NCBI GenBank assembly: GCA_015478945.1
Contig: JABUQX010116867.1
Location: 29,698 to 93,697, forward strand
DNA: 64,000 nt
Origin: Trachelipus rathkii
Lineage: Eukaryota; Arthropoda; Malacostraca; Isopoda; Trachelipodidae
Direction: 5' to 3'
Position numbers and translations under genes: made by a program. This document shows positions 38,991 to 51,300 of the stretch, one piece after another. A model generated the notes under the pieces. That model saw only the letters and a program-made list of their open reading frames with translations. It made no database searches and was not told the origin of the DNA. Position 1 is the stretch's first letter, and each line of letters opens with the position of its first letter.

Positions 38991-39165
38991 ATCACAGTAC
39001 ACTGACATAATGTTCACAATGAACACGTTAAAAGCATTTGAAGATTCGTGATACCATTCTAATATTTCAGAAACTGCAAGGGCCATATATCCAGCAAAAA
39101 TCTCTGGGGGAACAGCTGGGACAAATTTTGGATATCTGGGAATAAAAGGGAAATGTTTCACCATT
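38991..39165 (-). other. Candidate minus-strand exon, unassigned
   Basis: Minus-strand codons from 39164 are open for about 60 residues of balanced composition, including RYPKFVPAVPPEIFAGYMALA and SEILEWYHESSNAF. Acceptor-like TTTTATTCCCAG and GTTCCCCCAG occur inside, and a GTAAAA donor-like word lies near 38983. The family is unknown. A TA array follows on the 3' side, as it does for the synthetase exon. Confidence 0.3.
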
Positions 39166-39169
39166 GAGT

Positions 39170-39735
39170 AATTATCTTACTAGGAACCTGTTTCCGGGTG
39201 TGCAATACCAGGAGGCTGAGGTGGACTTCGTTTTTTAAGTATTACTACCCCCAGGGCCAACGGCCCGGTGACGAATAAGTGTTTAGCAAGCTCTGAGGGA
39301 GATTCCTAGGCGACAAAGAGGGCAGCCATGGCATCCAAGGTAAATTTTTTGAAAAAAATTATCTTTATGAAAGGGATATGGAGCCTATTCAGATGCAGAG
39401 GAGAGCCGAGGGGAAGATCACAGATAAGTGAATAAGATTAAAATCTTTCTCACTTTTTGTTTAATATATATTGTATCTTTTCAATTCAAAATTTAAAAAT
39501 AATTCATCTTTTAAATAAATTGCGTTTTTTTTTTTTATTTGGTTTTTGTTTTTTTTAAATTTGGTGGCTCTTTTTTAAAAAAATTTGATTTTGGACGGAC
39601 ATGTCACTTTGGCTTGCGGGACTTAACTTTTTTTGAAATTGTGCCGCTTTTGCGGCCTTGCGGGACTAAGTTTTTCATTTGCGCTTTTGCCGTTTGCGCT
39701 CTAAAGTTTAAAATTTGGGCGCTCCCACCCTCTGA
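39170..39735. other. Repeat-like patch with T-rich and GC-rich words
   Basis: 39240-39345 holds GGGCCAACGGCCC and the sequence GCAGCCATGGCATCCAAG followed by GTAAAT. 39610-39700 holds two diverged copies of CTTGCGGGACT(T)AA..TTTT..TTGCG about 45 bp apart. The plus frame (39539-39790) runs into TA and is not a gene I recognise. Confidence 0.35.
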
Positions 39736-39737
39736 TA

Positions 39738-40012
39738 TCAGTATATATATATATATACTATATATAGATATATATATATATATATATTAGTATTATATAT
39801 ATATAATTATATATATATAGTTCTATTATATTATATTATATTATTATATTATAATATATATAGATATATATAATATAATATTTATATATATACTATAATA
39901 TATATAATATATTATATATATCTATATACTATATATATATTTATATATATTATATTATATATTATATATATAAATACTATATATATCATATAATATATAT
40001 ATTAGCTGTCAT
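39738..40012. repeat. (TA)n array
   Basis: Interrupted TA repeat with some TTA slips. Confidence 0.9.
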
Positions 40013-40117
40013 CAGTGGGACATTTAGAAGCCGTTTCTTTTATAGGTATAATTTAATAAAATATTTTTACTTCCCATTTTATTGAAAAGATTACATCAAG
40101 GGGACCTTTATCATCAA

Positions 40118-40246
40118 TATATTAATATATATATAATATGATATATATATATATATATATAATTATATAATAAATATATATACTATATTACTATATCCTA
40201 TGTATATACTATTATATATATATACTTATATATCTATTATATATAA
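40118..40246. repeat. (TA)n array
   Basis: Directly left of the C-rich island. Confidence 0.9.
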
Positions 40247-40247
40247 C

Positions 40248-40808
40248 GGCACGAAGCATGACGCGGCCGGCCAAAATTCTTCACACACACCCAACTCCAT
40301 GCCGGAACAACCGCCACACCGATCTGCCGTATATCCCACCCGAGCCCTTAACCAGAGATATCAGGTTTACGCACCACGTCATTCTTGACCATGCCTAGCT
40401 TAATACACCACTGTCAAGAACCCAGGCCTCGATAAAAGACCATGAGCGGACCGGAATGTGGGAGCGAGACCCCATCTAGACGCGAATCACAGCATACACC
40501 CAATACATCATCGTACTCCAAAGACAAGCGGCACCCCACCGACCTCGCACCTCGTATAGCCCCCCCACGCTGCCTGCAGATCTCGGCGTCGGCCGACTAC
40601 TGCCCGCCCGACCAGGCGACCGCCATCAGCTTGCGTCGTTAGCTGCCTCACGCATTAAGCGCAAGACATAAAGCAAGCAACTGCACTGAATCCCGCCCCC
40701 AACGATCCCCGAACGCACCGCAAGAGCTGAAACAACTAATAGCAGACGACATCGGAGAAGCGTCTTACTCATCCCAAGAACAGCAACAACTCTCGAAGAA
40801 TTCGTACC
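40248..40808. other. C-rich island between TA arrays
   Basis: About 560 bp is rich in C and A on the plus strand and much GC-richer than its surroundings, with abrupt TA boundaries on both sides. Two short plus frames (40200-40388, 40442-40642) are proline/serine-rich and resemble no known protein. It could be a degraded exon, a repeat or foreign DNA. Confidence 0.4.
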
Positions 40809-40815
40809 ATTATAT

Positions 40816-40848
<33 letters not shown>

Positions 40849-41240
40849 GTATAGTATATAATTATATATATTAGATATATATATACTATATCTATATATT
40901 ATATATATTATATATATTATATAATATATATATATAAATATAAATATTATATTATTATATATATATATATTATTATAATATATACTATATATATATATTA
41001 TATATAATATATATATAATTTTTTTTTTCTTATATTATATATATTATATAATATATATATATAATATATAGTTTAGATATATATATTATTTATATAAATA
41101 TATACTATATTATATATATATTTATATATATTATAATATATATTTAATATACTCTATCAATATATATATATATATATACTACTATATATATATATAATAT
41201 AGTATATATTATATATATTATTATATATATATATAATATA
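40809..41240. repeat. (TA)n domain
   Basis: About 430 bp, with an 11-base T run near 41018. Confidence 0.9.
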
Positions 41241-42648
41241 TTCCTCCAGGAACATACATCTTACAGACACCACCTCTTATCCACATATCATATACACTTA
41301 CTTATATCCACACCCTTCTTCTAGACAACATTTTACAGACATCTCTATCCCTTATACCCCCCACTATGTGTGCGGGGACGAAACGAATTTGCAACATCGA
41401 TAATGTCCGCGTTCGCTAGAAGGCGACTAAGGACTGGTGGGTAAGATGGGGTTGGCTGCCACTACCACCTTATGCTTGTGCTAGGAACTGCTTAAGCCAT
41501 ACCGTCGAGAGATAGGTTCAGTGATCGCGTAACGCTCTCTATCTCTTACGGATCCTCTCCAGTAAATCGTTATGTAATCGTATGTGTACATGGAATGTCA
41601 GAGGAATAAATGTTTGAGGAGAAGAGGAGAGACGGTGATAGATGGTATTTAGAAAGGGCTAAATTTTGATCGTGCTCGGCTTGTATGACTTAGAAACAAC
41701 AGATGAAAGGAAACTGTGAAAAAAAATGGTGTGGTGTGAAATGTGAAATGTGTTATGTGCTTTGGTTGGAAAGGAGAGAGGGGGAGAGAAGGGTTTGCAA
41801 TTCTGACGAGTGACTTGTAGTAGATAGATTTGTGGCTTTGTGAGTACTAGAATTTCTAATGGTTAAATTTAAAGTTTGAAAAGGTCAAACATATGGTCAT
41901 CTGAGGGTAATGTTGAAGAGAGTTTGCGGCATTTTTGGGATAATCTGATGATTGTTTTTGGATAGGGTGATGTAGGAGCTTTCTGAGATGATTGTGTTGA
42001 GGTTGATCTAAATGGTTGGATAGTGATCAAAAAGGAATTGTAAAGCAGGAGGTTTGTGGTTCGGGAGAAAATGAGGAATGGTAGGATGAATGATTGATTT
42101 CTGTGAGGAGAGAGGTACATGTGTAGTGACGTAATACTTTCTTTAAACCAGGGATATTTATTAATATACTAGAGTTGGTGATAGGTAGAGATGGTTATCT
42201 GAAGTTGAACAGTATATTGGATTTATGTTACTGATGAGAGGAAATGTTTCAAGTATGTGTTGGGTTGTTAAATCAGTTGATGGGGGTTAGGAAAGGATTA
42301 TGCCGTTATCCATTTAATGTATGTTTATGTAAGTATTGGTAGTTGCGGGAGTTGAGATGAAGGGAAAGGTATGATAAGGAGGAGATTGGGTGAATTAGGG
42401 AGAAGTTAAATGAGCAAGGTAATAGGATAAGTATTTAAAAACTCTCGCAAGTAAATCAGTTGAATGTGAACAAGTTGAAACTGAATACCAAATTCTGGAA
42501 GCAAATTAAGAGAAGCCGGTTGTATAACAGTCGCAAAAGCGAAGTATGTTGGCATGTCGATGGCTATAAGTAGGAAGTTAAGCACATGTTAACAGTGCAC
42601 GATAGTGGTGGAATGAAGAGGTGATGCATGAGGTTAAAAGTGCAGTAG
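41241..42648 (+). mobile_element. LINE family 2, copy B: 5'UTR and endonuclease, truncated
   Basis: The leader (41241-41470) matches copy A. A broken apurinic-type endonuclease follows: CTWNVRGINV at 41585-41614, SSEGNVEESLRHFWDNLM near 41897-41950, YTRVGDR near 42165, and the inter-domain word WWNEEVMHEVK at 42606-42638. Such endonucleases nick the target to prime reverse transcription. Stops and frameshifts are frequent. The copy stops exactly where a foldback element begins at about 42650, so the reverse transcriptase half is missing. Confidence 0.75.
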
Positions 42649-42649
42649 C

Positions 42650-43014
42650 TTTGGATTTGTTCTCGGAACAAATTTTCAAAAAAAAAAATTTTAATTTTTC
42701 ATAATTTTTCTTTTGAGTATACAAAAAAATATCTAAATAAAAAAGATGTATCTCGGCGAATATACAAACCCTGAAAATTTGATGTTGGTCGATTAGGTAG
42801 GAAATAAAATATATCAATATTTCTCTTTTCAAAAATTTTTTTTTGAAAAAGTGAAATATTGATCATATATTTTTTTCTCTATCCGATAAGATCAAATTTT
42901 CAGTCGGGCGATATACATATTTTTTATTTAGATAATTTTTTGTATACTCAAAAGAAAAAATTTTAAAAATTTCCAAAATTTGTTTTTGAAAATTTGTACC
43001 AAGAACAAATCCAA
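42650..43014. repeat. Long foldback with about 180-bp arms
   Basis: The left arm (42651-42835) starts TTGGATTTGTTCTCGG and contains TTTTCTTTTGAGTATAC and CTGAAAATTTGAT. The right arm, reverse-complemented (43014-42841), has TTGGATTTGTTCTTGG, the identical TTTTCTTTTGAGTATAC and CTGAAAATTTGAT in the same order. The arms meet at a T-run loop of only a few bases. A transcript would fold into a very long hairpin. Confidence 0.85.
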
Positions 43015-43500
43015 AACATATACAAAGAATGTGTATCTCTCCTGACTACAAATATCCTGAAAATTTCATGCAGATCGGATAAACAGGAAAAAATATCCCA
43101 ATTCTTCAATTTGAAAACCCCAAAATAGTAGTTTTGCAAAATCGACCATTGCTCAGCATATGAGATGGGGTCAAATATTTTTATGTAGCTACCGTAGTTT
43201 TTTTTAGATATAGGTGTCCCCTATTTTGATATTTCAAGTTTGAAGTCATTTTGAAAAAAATTGAAGATGTTATAGCGCCAAAAATACAAAAACATAGGTT
43301 TTCAAAAGAGAATACCAAAAAAATGACTACAGACACAGGAAAACACTCGAAAACGGACGTTTTAGACGTTTAGAAAAAGCTTCTATAGTTTGGGTAGTCT
43401 TCACTTTTTTGGTAAAAATCGGGCTGACAATTCTGAATTTTATGTCCATTTTTAGGGGGGGGGAATTGGGCTCAGCCCGGAGCAATAATTGGACCCTCCC
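43015..43500. other. AT-rich repeat-like flank of the foldback
   Basis: CCTGAAAATTTCATGCAGATC at 43050-43070 is a third relative of the arm motif, so the foldback probably belongs to a larger repeat extending here. No frame was recognised. Confidence 0.4.
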
Positions 43501-43730
43501 CTTTTAACATTTATTATTATCCATATTGGCAATATTACTCTCCAGCCATCTTTATGTCGACATAGGGAAAACTTTTGTTGGGTTTCATCGTGTGTCGAAT
43601 GTTTTGTATTCATCAGCCACTGTACCGCCAGCCTTTAGAAGCTTTTTCAACCCATGTGAGCTCGCCTTATAGATAATCAATTAATTCTGTACTCAGTTCC
43701 GACCGAGGTAATAGTCGTAAGATCAGCGGT

Positions 43731-43800
43731 CTCAAAACTTTTTTGATCTGTACCCTAGGATGAAACTTAATTATAAGTTGTACCCCTATTGGCCTATAAT
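43731..43800 (+). mobile_element. Possible hAT terminus
   Basis: CAGCGGTCTCAAAACTTTTTT is followed by GTACCCTAG and TTGTACCCC words, in the style of hAT ends (CAG.GGT.CTCAA, then repeated GTACCCC). A similar end in reverse lies at 46755-46845. Confidence 0.35.
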
Positions 43801-43834
43801 ATAAAAATAACTAAATGATATAAAATCATATAAT

Positions 43835-43950
43835 ATATATATATTAATTATATATATATATATAATATATATATATTAAAATATAATATATATATATATA
43901 ATATATTATATAATATATATATATATATTAATTATCATATATAATGATAA
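43835..43950. repeat. (TA)n array
   Basis: Left flank of the foldback MITE. Confidence 0.9.
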
Positions 43951-43951
43951 A

Positions 43952-44106
43952 TGTACTCCTTGAGGGATTTGTCGTTCACTTACCAGGATAAGGATCCCGG
44001 GCCCTCCAGACGGCATAGCAGTGTGTTGAAGCAACTGTTGACACGGATCGACTTGCGTATTCCGTACTGGGGGCCCGGGATTTAATCCTTGATGAAGTGA
44101 AAGAAT
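43952..44106. mobile_element. Short foldback/MITE inside TA repeats
   Basis: The left arm reads CACTTACCAGGATAAGGAT, then CCCGGGCCC. The complement of the right arm reads CACTTCATCAAGGATTAAAT, then CCCGGGCCC. Both then continue into AC/GGCATA-like words. The 155-bp unit contains no gene and is bounded by TA arrays on both sides. Confidence 0.65.
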
Positions 44107-44109
44107 AAT

Positions 44110-44455
<346 letters not shown>

Positions 44456-44519
44456 TCATCCATCTTCTTTACCATTTTCTTCTCCCCAAGACTGGGGATA
44501 AGGTGCGTTAGCATGCCAT

Positions 44520-46560
44520 AGAAAAACAAAACTTGTAGAAGAGTTATGGCGCAGTCGAAAGAAAGACCAGCGCTTTACCCCTACCTTTATTAACCTTTTA
44601 GTTGGACGGACTCGTCGCAGGTCGATGTTGAAACAACCCTAGAAGTTACGAGACCGCGACGCTACCCTCACTATGCATATCGTGTCCAATGGAGGGTTCA
44701 TCCCTGGCCTAGGTGGGCCACAAACATACCCCTCACAAAGCTCCAACCACTCACTGCCTATTATGCCACCCTTTCTTCTCGCCTGCTGCCAAAACTCGCA
44801 CTTTCCTTCCTCAGGCATTCCTTTACTGCAACTCAGTCCACTGTTTTTTCTGTCCCCAGCCGGCTCGGGTTCCAGCCACTCACCAAGTATACATCGCTTA
44901 ACCAACGGCTAATTCATCCTATTCACAATGACCAAATCATATCAAACGTACTTTCAGTTGATTCTCTCATTACCACTTATTTCCACCAACAACTTTCGAA
45001 TACGTTCATTGCCTCATTTATCAATTCTTCTCCAACCTAACACGCCCCTAAAGATTGTCCATCTGACCACATTGCACTTTAGATCTATATTATACCTCTT
45101 ATTTCAGGCCATAGTCTCACTAGGATGCCGTTAACACAGGTAACACATCCCTCATGAGAAACCCTGGGCACTCAAGACTTAGTCCCTTCCCATCCACCAA
45201 GGATTTAATTGCACCAGCCACTTTCCTGCATTCACAACTTACCTATTTACACTCTGCATCTCCGATTCCCTTTTCATTTCAACCTATATTCTAGATATTT
45301 TAAACTCAGACAATTGTTCGGCTATCACCTATCTAACAGAAATTTATACCGAGGACCTTTCCTCATCACACCTACCTTGCTTCTATTCTACGCTAACATA
45401 TTCAAAACCCATCCTGTTTTTCACACCCTACAAATCGTCTCTAACCAATCGCCTCTCAAATCGTTCTTTAGGTATTCGCCACGCAAAACCACAATCATCC
45501 GAAATAATAGGTGCGCGCAGCCCTCAACCTCTTTGCCATTTCTACCAATCCCATTCTAACCCATCCCCTGCCACCACCTCTAATTCTTTGTCATAACCCC
45601 ATCCATATACAAATTAAAAATAACCAAGGAGACATTACACATCCCTGCATCACTCCAAAATATTTTACCTCATAACAATCACTTTCGACTCATTTATTCG
45701 TACACTGCTTCCTTCATTCTTGTACAAACTTTTGCATTCCGATCAGAAAAACTACCACCACACCATCATATCACTAACACCTGAGATAGAGCTTCCCTAT
45801 TAATCCTACCATACGCCTGTTGCACATCCATAAAACCTAAATACAATTTATTTTTTTTTCTTCTCTCATATTCTCATGCATTTTTCTATTTTTTCATGAA
45901 AGATTTGATTGGTTGTTTCTCTACCATTACTAAACGCACCTTGTTTTCACCAATCAGCCTTCAGTCACTCGACGGCACTCTTCGACCAAAATATCAGCAT
46001 GTATCTTCCCTACAACACTCAATAAACTAATTCCCCTATAATTGCTACAGTTACCCTTATGTAATGGTACTATTGCTGCTTTCCTCTAATCCCTGGAAAC
46101 TATACCCTCCATAAACGCTCTTGTTACACAATTTCGCCAAATAACAATCAAACAGCATCTCGCCTCCCCCGTTCTTGATCATTTACCAGTAATTTCATCT
46201 ACTGCCTTTTTCCATCTTCAACTTTCGCACTCTTTTAACCATTCTTAATGATTACTAATGACCTCAATCCTCAAAATGACTATTCCTTCTTGCACCCATC
46301 AAATCCACACATGTTCACTATCACCTCTTCCAAGTTACGTGGTCATGTCATGCAAGTCGCTTTCGAAGTGTTCCCTCCACACTCCCCCTCACATCCATTT
46401 CATTAGTTACGAAAGCACCATACCTATTCATTATTCAAAGCAGATTCCCCTTGTTCTTATTTTTAACCTTTTTGCGCTTCCTTCCAGAAGAGCTTCCTAT
46501 TCACTTGTATGTCCCTATTCATCCTCTTTCCAAACTGTTCATTTTTCTTCTCTTTTTTCC
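44520..46560 (-). mobile_element. LINE family 2, copy C: linker, reverse transcriptase and C-terminal tail
   Basis: Reading leftward on the minus strand: a linker with FGKRMNRDIQVNRKLFWKEA near 46530-46470, the reverse transcriptase (46200 to about 45600), then a tail with VQCGQMDNL and FGHCE near 45080-44920. After that come broken frames to 44639 and a non-coding 3' end. The domain order is that of endonuclease-type LINEs with an LRWFGH-like tail (RTE/CR1-like; the clade is not settled). Frequent stops make it inactive. Its 5' half is absent. Confidence 0.8.
45610..46200 (-). pseudogene. Reverse transcriptase domain of LINE family 2 copy C
   Basis: Conserved blocks are visible on the minus strand: AIVPLHKG near 46080; NCSNYRGISLLSVVGK near 46052-46003; a decayed palm A block near 45830; and GVMQGCVMSPWLF at 45656-45618, the strand-transfer B motif. 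I could not find the ADD catalytic box that should follow within about 60 codons. Stops interrupt the blocks. Copying activity is lost. Confidence 0.8.
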
Positions 46561-46574
46561 TCCTACGTATGCTC

Positions 46575-46613
<39 letters not shown>

Positions 46614-46752
46614 ATATATATATACATATTATATATAATATAATATATATAATATATATATATATTATATAGTTATATAATATATTATATATATATATTA
46701 TAATATATATATATAGTTTTATTATATTATATTATATTATATATATATACAT
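46575..46752. repeat. (TA)n array
   Basis: Starts at the 5' truncation of LINE copy C. Confidence 0.9.
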
Positions 46753-46754
46753 AT

Positions 46755-46848
46755 TAGTGATCGTAGAGCCTATTTTTGCGTACCCCAGGTTCACCTTGCT
46801 TAACACCCCGGGGGTGCGCATACCCCCCACTTCTTGGAGACCACCTGT
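46755..46848 (-). mobile_element. Possible hAT terminus, reverse orientation
   Basis: The complement starts CAGGTGGTCTCCAAG, then GGGGGGTATGCGCACCCCC and CTGGGGTACG, the same style as the end at 43731. Confidence 0.35.
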
Positions 46849-46859
46849 CTTAGATTACC

Positions 46860-47370
46860 TTAGTCTGGACAAAAACATCGATTATTTTTCTTCCGATAAT
46901 CGGTCTTTCGCTCCCATCTAAGAGGATTATGAAAGCAGACTAAATCTCTTTTCATTTAATGAATCATATTCCCTTCTACCCAATTTTTTAGAAAATGTTT
47001 AAATTTCGTTATTTAGGACTTTTAGTTTTAGGGTTATTAAAACTAGTTTCTTAAGTACACACATTAAAGCTGCAGATAACTTACCAAAACTTTACTCCTC
47101 TTTTTCAAACGTAAAAAGAAATAATATACGAAAAGCACGTAAATAACCGTTCTTAGGAAATATTTCCTAGATTCTCGCGAATCTGCTGTCATACGAATAA
47201 CAAAATATCAATTATTACTTTTTAAAAAGATATCAAATTTTCTTCGAGACTAAGCTAAATAAATCTATTCGTAGACTCTTACCCCCTCCGCTGCTTCTGG
47301 CCTTTCAGATTCCGGGTCGCCATAGCACCAGTGCATTAAAAGTTTCACCTACAAAATTGACGTTTATTAT
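46860..47370. other. Single-copy non-coding stretch
   Basis: Nothing recognised. Confidence 0.45.
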
Positions 47371-48708
47371 ATACTCACTACTACGTATAATAATATAACT
47401 AAAATAATTATAAATAAGTAATAATTAATAATATAATAGATTAATATAATAATTATCAATATAATAATAATTATAAATAATGTAATGATAATGATAATGA
47501 TTGATACATAATAATAATATTAATAATATTATTATATTATAATAATCTTATGATTATTATTAATTACACATGTAAAATTCTATGTAATCAGGGAGGTTTG
47601 ATTTGTCCTGATTACGAGGCTAGTTTAACGAAGTTAAACTTGGGTTTAAATAATTATTAAAACCGTTAAAAACAGATCTTTGGAATTAGAAACATTGGAG
47701 CAGGATTAATTTGGCCCAGTTATGAGGTTAGATAATGAAAGGAAGTGAGAATGAAAAATATATTAAAAAAATTTTAAAATATATATTATGAAATAAAAAT
47801 TGACTTTTAAATTTGAATAAATGATTATAATATCTTAAAATATAAAGCTTAGACTTTAATAAACTTTTCGGCAGTATATTAAAACTTTTATAATATAAAT
47901 GTACGAGTATAGTTAGAAAATGTGAAATTAACATTTACAGGGTTAAAAATAAAAATATATATAAATTGTGAGAGATAAGATAGAGATATGAACGTAATGA
48001 AAGCAGTAGAGATAATGAAAAGTAAAGGTAGATAGAGTGAAGAGAAAGAAGGTAAAAAATGATAAATATTGATGATCAGAGAGATGAGGCAGATTATTAG
48101 AGAAGAGTCTGGCCGAAGTGCTATTGGCACTTAGATTTATAATATAACAAACTCGAACTTAAATTTTATCTAAACATAATAATTTTTGTATCTCATTGTA
48201 CCGGTCTTACTAAAACTGAGAACACAGAATAAAAAAAAGACACGAAAGAAAGACCTAATTCCTCAAAGGCTCGTGTCACACCAATACACCATTGCTTCAT
48301 GCTACCCCACATATGCAGATTTTATTTCTAAATAGAATGCAAACGACATACAAAAACTTTGACAATATTGTGTTATTAACCAAAAAGAAAAAAAATGGAA
48401 TTTCCTAAAATATTAAATTAAAACACTATTCTCAAGATTATTAGTAATTAATATCATTAAATATTAAACAAAATTAGTAACTAATATGCAAACTCCGAGT
48501 GAATAAACTAAATATTAATATTAAATATGTGTATGTAAATTAATATTATAATAATATAATTCAATGATAGATAATAATAATAATAATATTATATAAGAAT
48601 ATATTAATTAAAAGTTGAATATTAATATTAAATTATTATATTTAAATATAAATAAATATTAAAGTCCATATAATATATTATATATCTATATTAATAATAT
48701 AACATTAA

Positions 48709-48746
<38 letters not shown>

Positions 48747-49160
48747 TAATAATATATTATAAAATAATAATAATAACCAATAATCAATAATAATTAATAA
48801 TAATAATAATAATATAATAAGAATAAAAATAATATAATTAAATAATAAAAAAATAATAATAATATAATAATAATAAAAATACGGAAATAATAATAAAAAA
48901 TAATAATAATATAATAATAATAATAAAATAATAATAAAATATAATAATAAACATATAATATGAAATTATAATATAATGACAATAATGAATATATAATAAT
49001 ACAATATTAAAAACAATCAATAAAATAATAATTAATAATATATAATCGATAAAAAAGTATTAATAATAATTCTACTAATCCCAATAATAATATAATATAT
49101 ATAATAATAATAATATAATCAGTAATAATATATAACCGAATATATAATAATAATTATATA
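47371..49160. repeat. AAT-rich simple-sequence domain with unique islands
   Basis: (AAT)n and TAATA-type repeats occupy 47390-47560 and 48540-49160. Between them is unique DNA, including two diverged copies of GGTTTGATTT..CTGATTACGAGGCTAG-like sequence at 47586 and 47702 (about 116 bp apart). Confidence 0.75.
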
Positions 49161-51300
49161 TACTTACTTATATATTACAAAACATATAGTAACAATACTA
49201 TTCTACTGCAATCACTATATTATCCGATGTAACAATAACACTTATCTTCCCATCCTTAGAAAGAAGACAAGACCCATCACTTCCTCACTCTCAACATTAC
49301 TTTAAAAATTCTCGACATCTCCAATAAATATATGTGAAATTGGATTAAAAAATGATGGTGATATACTATAATACTTTACTTTTATTTTATATTCTTATCA
49401 TAAATAAAAAATAAATTAAAATATATGTGACGAATAATTAAATATTAATTATATTCGGAGTTAATATATAATAATATTATTTTATAATTATTATCAATTA
49501 AATTATTAATTATATAATTATTATATATTAATTTTAGATACTAGGATAAGGAAGTATTAGGGTATTAATCAGGCTGGTCTGTAATTTATTAGTTTTTAGA
49601 GTAATTAATAATAGTTATATGATAATACATTAGATCCCATACTGAAACTTTAAAGATAGATAAAAGATAAATGCAAAATATCCCAAAAGAAAAATAGGAG
49701 AAAAGAAAGAGGAGTAGATGGTTTTCTATCGGAAATCCCAAACATTAATATAGATTAAAAATAAGAGCTAAGATAAAGAGATATATAATAATTAAAGTGA
49801 TAAATATATAAGAAAGAGAATAACAGAAGGAAAGAAGAGAGAAAGAATTTAGAAATGAAAGAAGTTAGGTGAGAGGTAGTCTCTCGTCACATAGCAAATA
49901 AGTCATTGTATATACTGAACTCTAGAAAGAAGAGGATGTTCCATCTATTATGTGAGAATCAAAATATGATTGGAAAGTAACAGATATAAGAAAAAGAGAT
50001 AAATATTGAAAGAGTGTGATAGAATGAGCTATAAAGTAATGCGCAGATCGCAATTATTGAGGCACTTAAGTAAAATTAATATAGGGCAATCAACATATGC
50101 AGACACATGTGTAATTAAAATAACAGTTAAATTTAAAAAAAGAACAAAAATGTATAAATAAGAAAAAAATGAGAAAAAATAGAAGAAATAAGAGAAGATT
50201 ATAGACTCTAATCATGACAGAAGGCATCGTGAGATAAGGCTAAGATAACATATATGAAGTGAGATAGAATGATTAGTAATGTAAGGAAGTAATAGAAGAA
50301 GAGAATGAAATGTTATCGAAATTTAAGAAATGAAAGATTAGAAGATATGCTTCTAGATTTGTCAAGTTTATGCATAACTTTAAATTCAGTTACAAGCACT
50401 ACATTACACATATATTATTAAAGATAATCTATTTAATTTAAAATAATTAAACATATTCCCATAATTCTTCTCTCATAACAATATATCAAAAATTAAATAA
50501 CCCTCATAATAACAAGGTCTATAATACCCGAAGAAAACCCCTCGACTTATACAACACGTAGTATAATATATTGTTTACTCCTACAAATGAGGGACCAAAA
50601 AAGTAATATAAAGATGCTTCTGTGATAATCTACGTCGTAACTAGGGTTTCCACTAGATAAATAAGCCGTCACCTCCGCATAAAGAAAGATTCAAATCCAT
50701 ATCAACATAGTAAAATATAATATAGTAATGGAAAATAGTAGGGTGTGCTGTCTCATTTATGTTATCCACGCCAAAAGATAAACAATTAAAAAAATTATCC
50801 AAATTTCTAGATCCACTAATAAACATATCACATAATGACTCGCTTATAAATAAGATAGTAATACGATATGTATATGCAAATATTAACTTAAATTACGCTA
50901 AAGAGTAAATAAAGTACTATAAATATTATAAATATCACATATAATATATAACAAAATTATTTATATAATACATAATATTTATAATTAGGGATAAAAAATA
51001 TAAAAGGAATAAATAAATCAAATTATAATTAAAACCCTTCTAATAAACTTCCACGTCAGACCCTAAAAAAAAATGTAGGACTATAAAAACTATACTAGCG
51101 TTACGTTACTAATATATAGTAAAGGAGACCAAAATAAATAAATAAATTACTCATACAAGTATAAGTATAATGATATTAGACCCATATGTTTTATAATATT
51201 ACCACTACTTAACCACACTAATACAATATTTACTCAGTAGTATGTAAAGTACTGTTCTCCACAAATAGTAGAATAAATAATATAGTCTGATATAGCTATT
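49161..51300. other. AT-rich unique DNA, purine-leaning in part
   Basis: Between about 49650 and 50350 the plus strand is rich in A and G (AGAAAGAGA-type words). No gene or transposon was recognised. Confidence 0.4.

Noticed and set aside
44673..46638. Plus-strand open frames of 60-126 codons
   Set aside because: They are antisense to the minus-strand LINE copy C, whose conserved motifs lie on the other strand.
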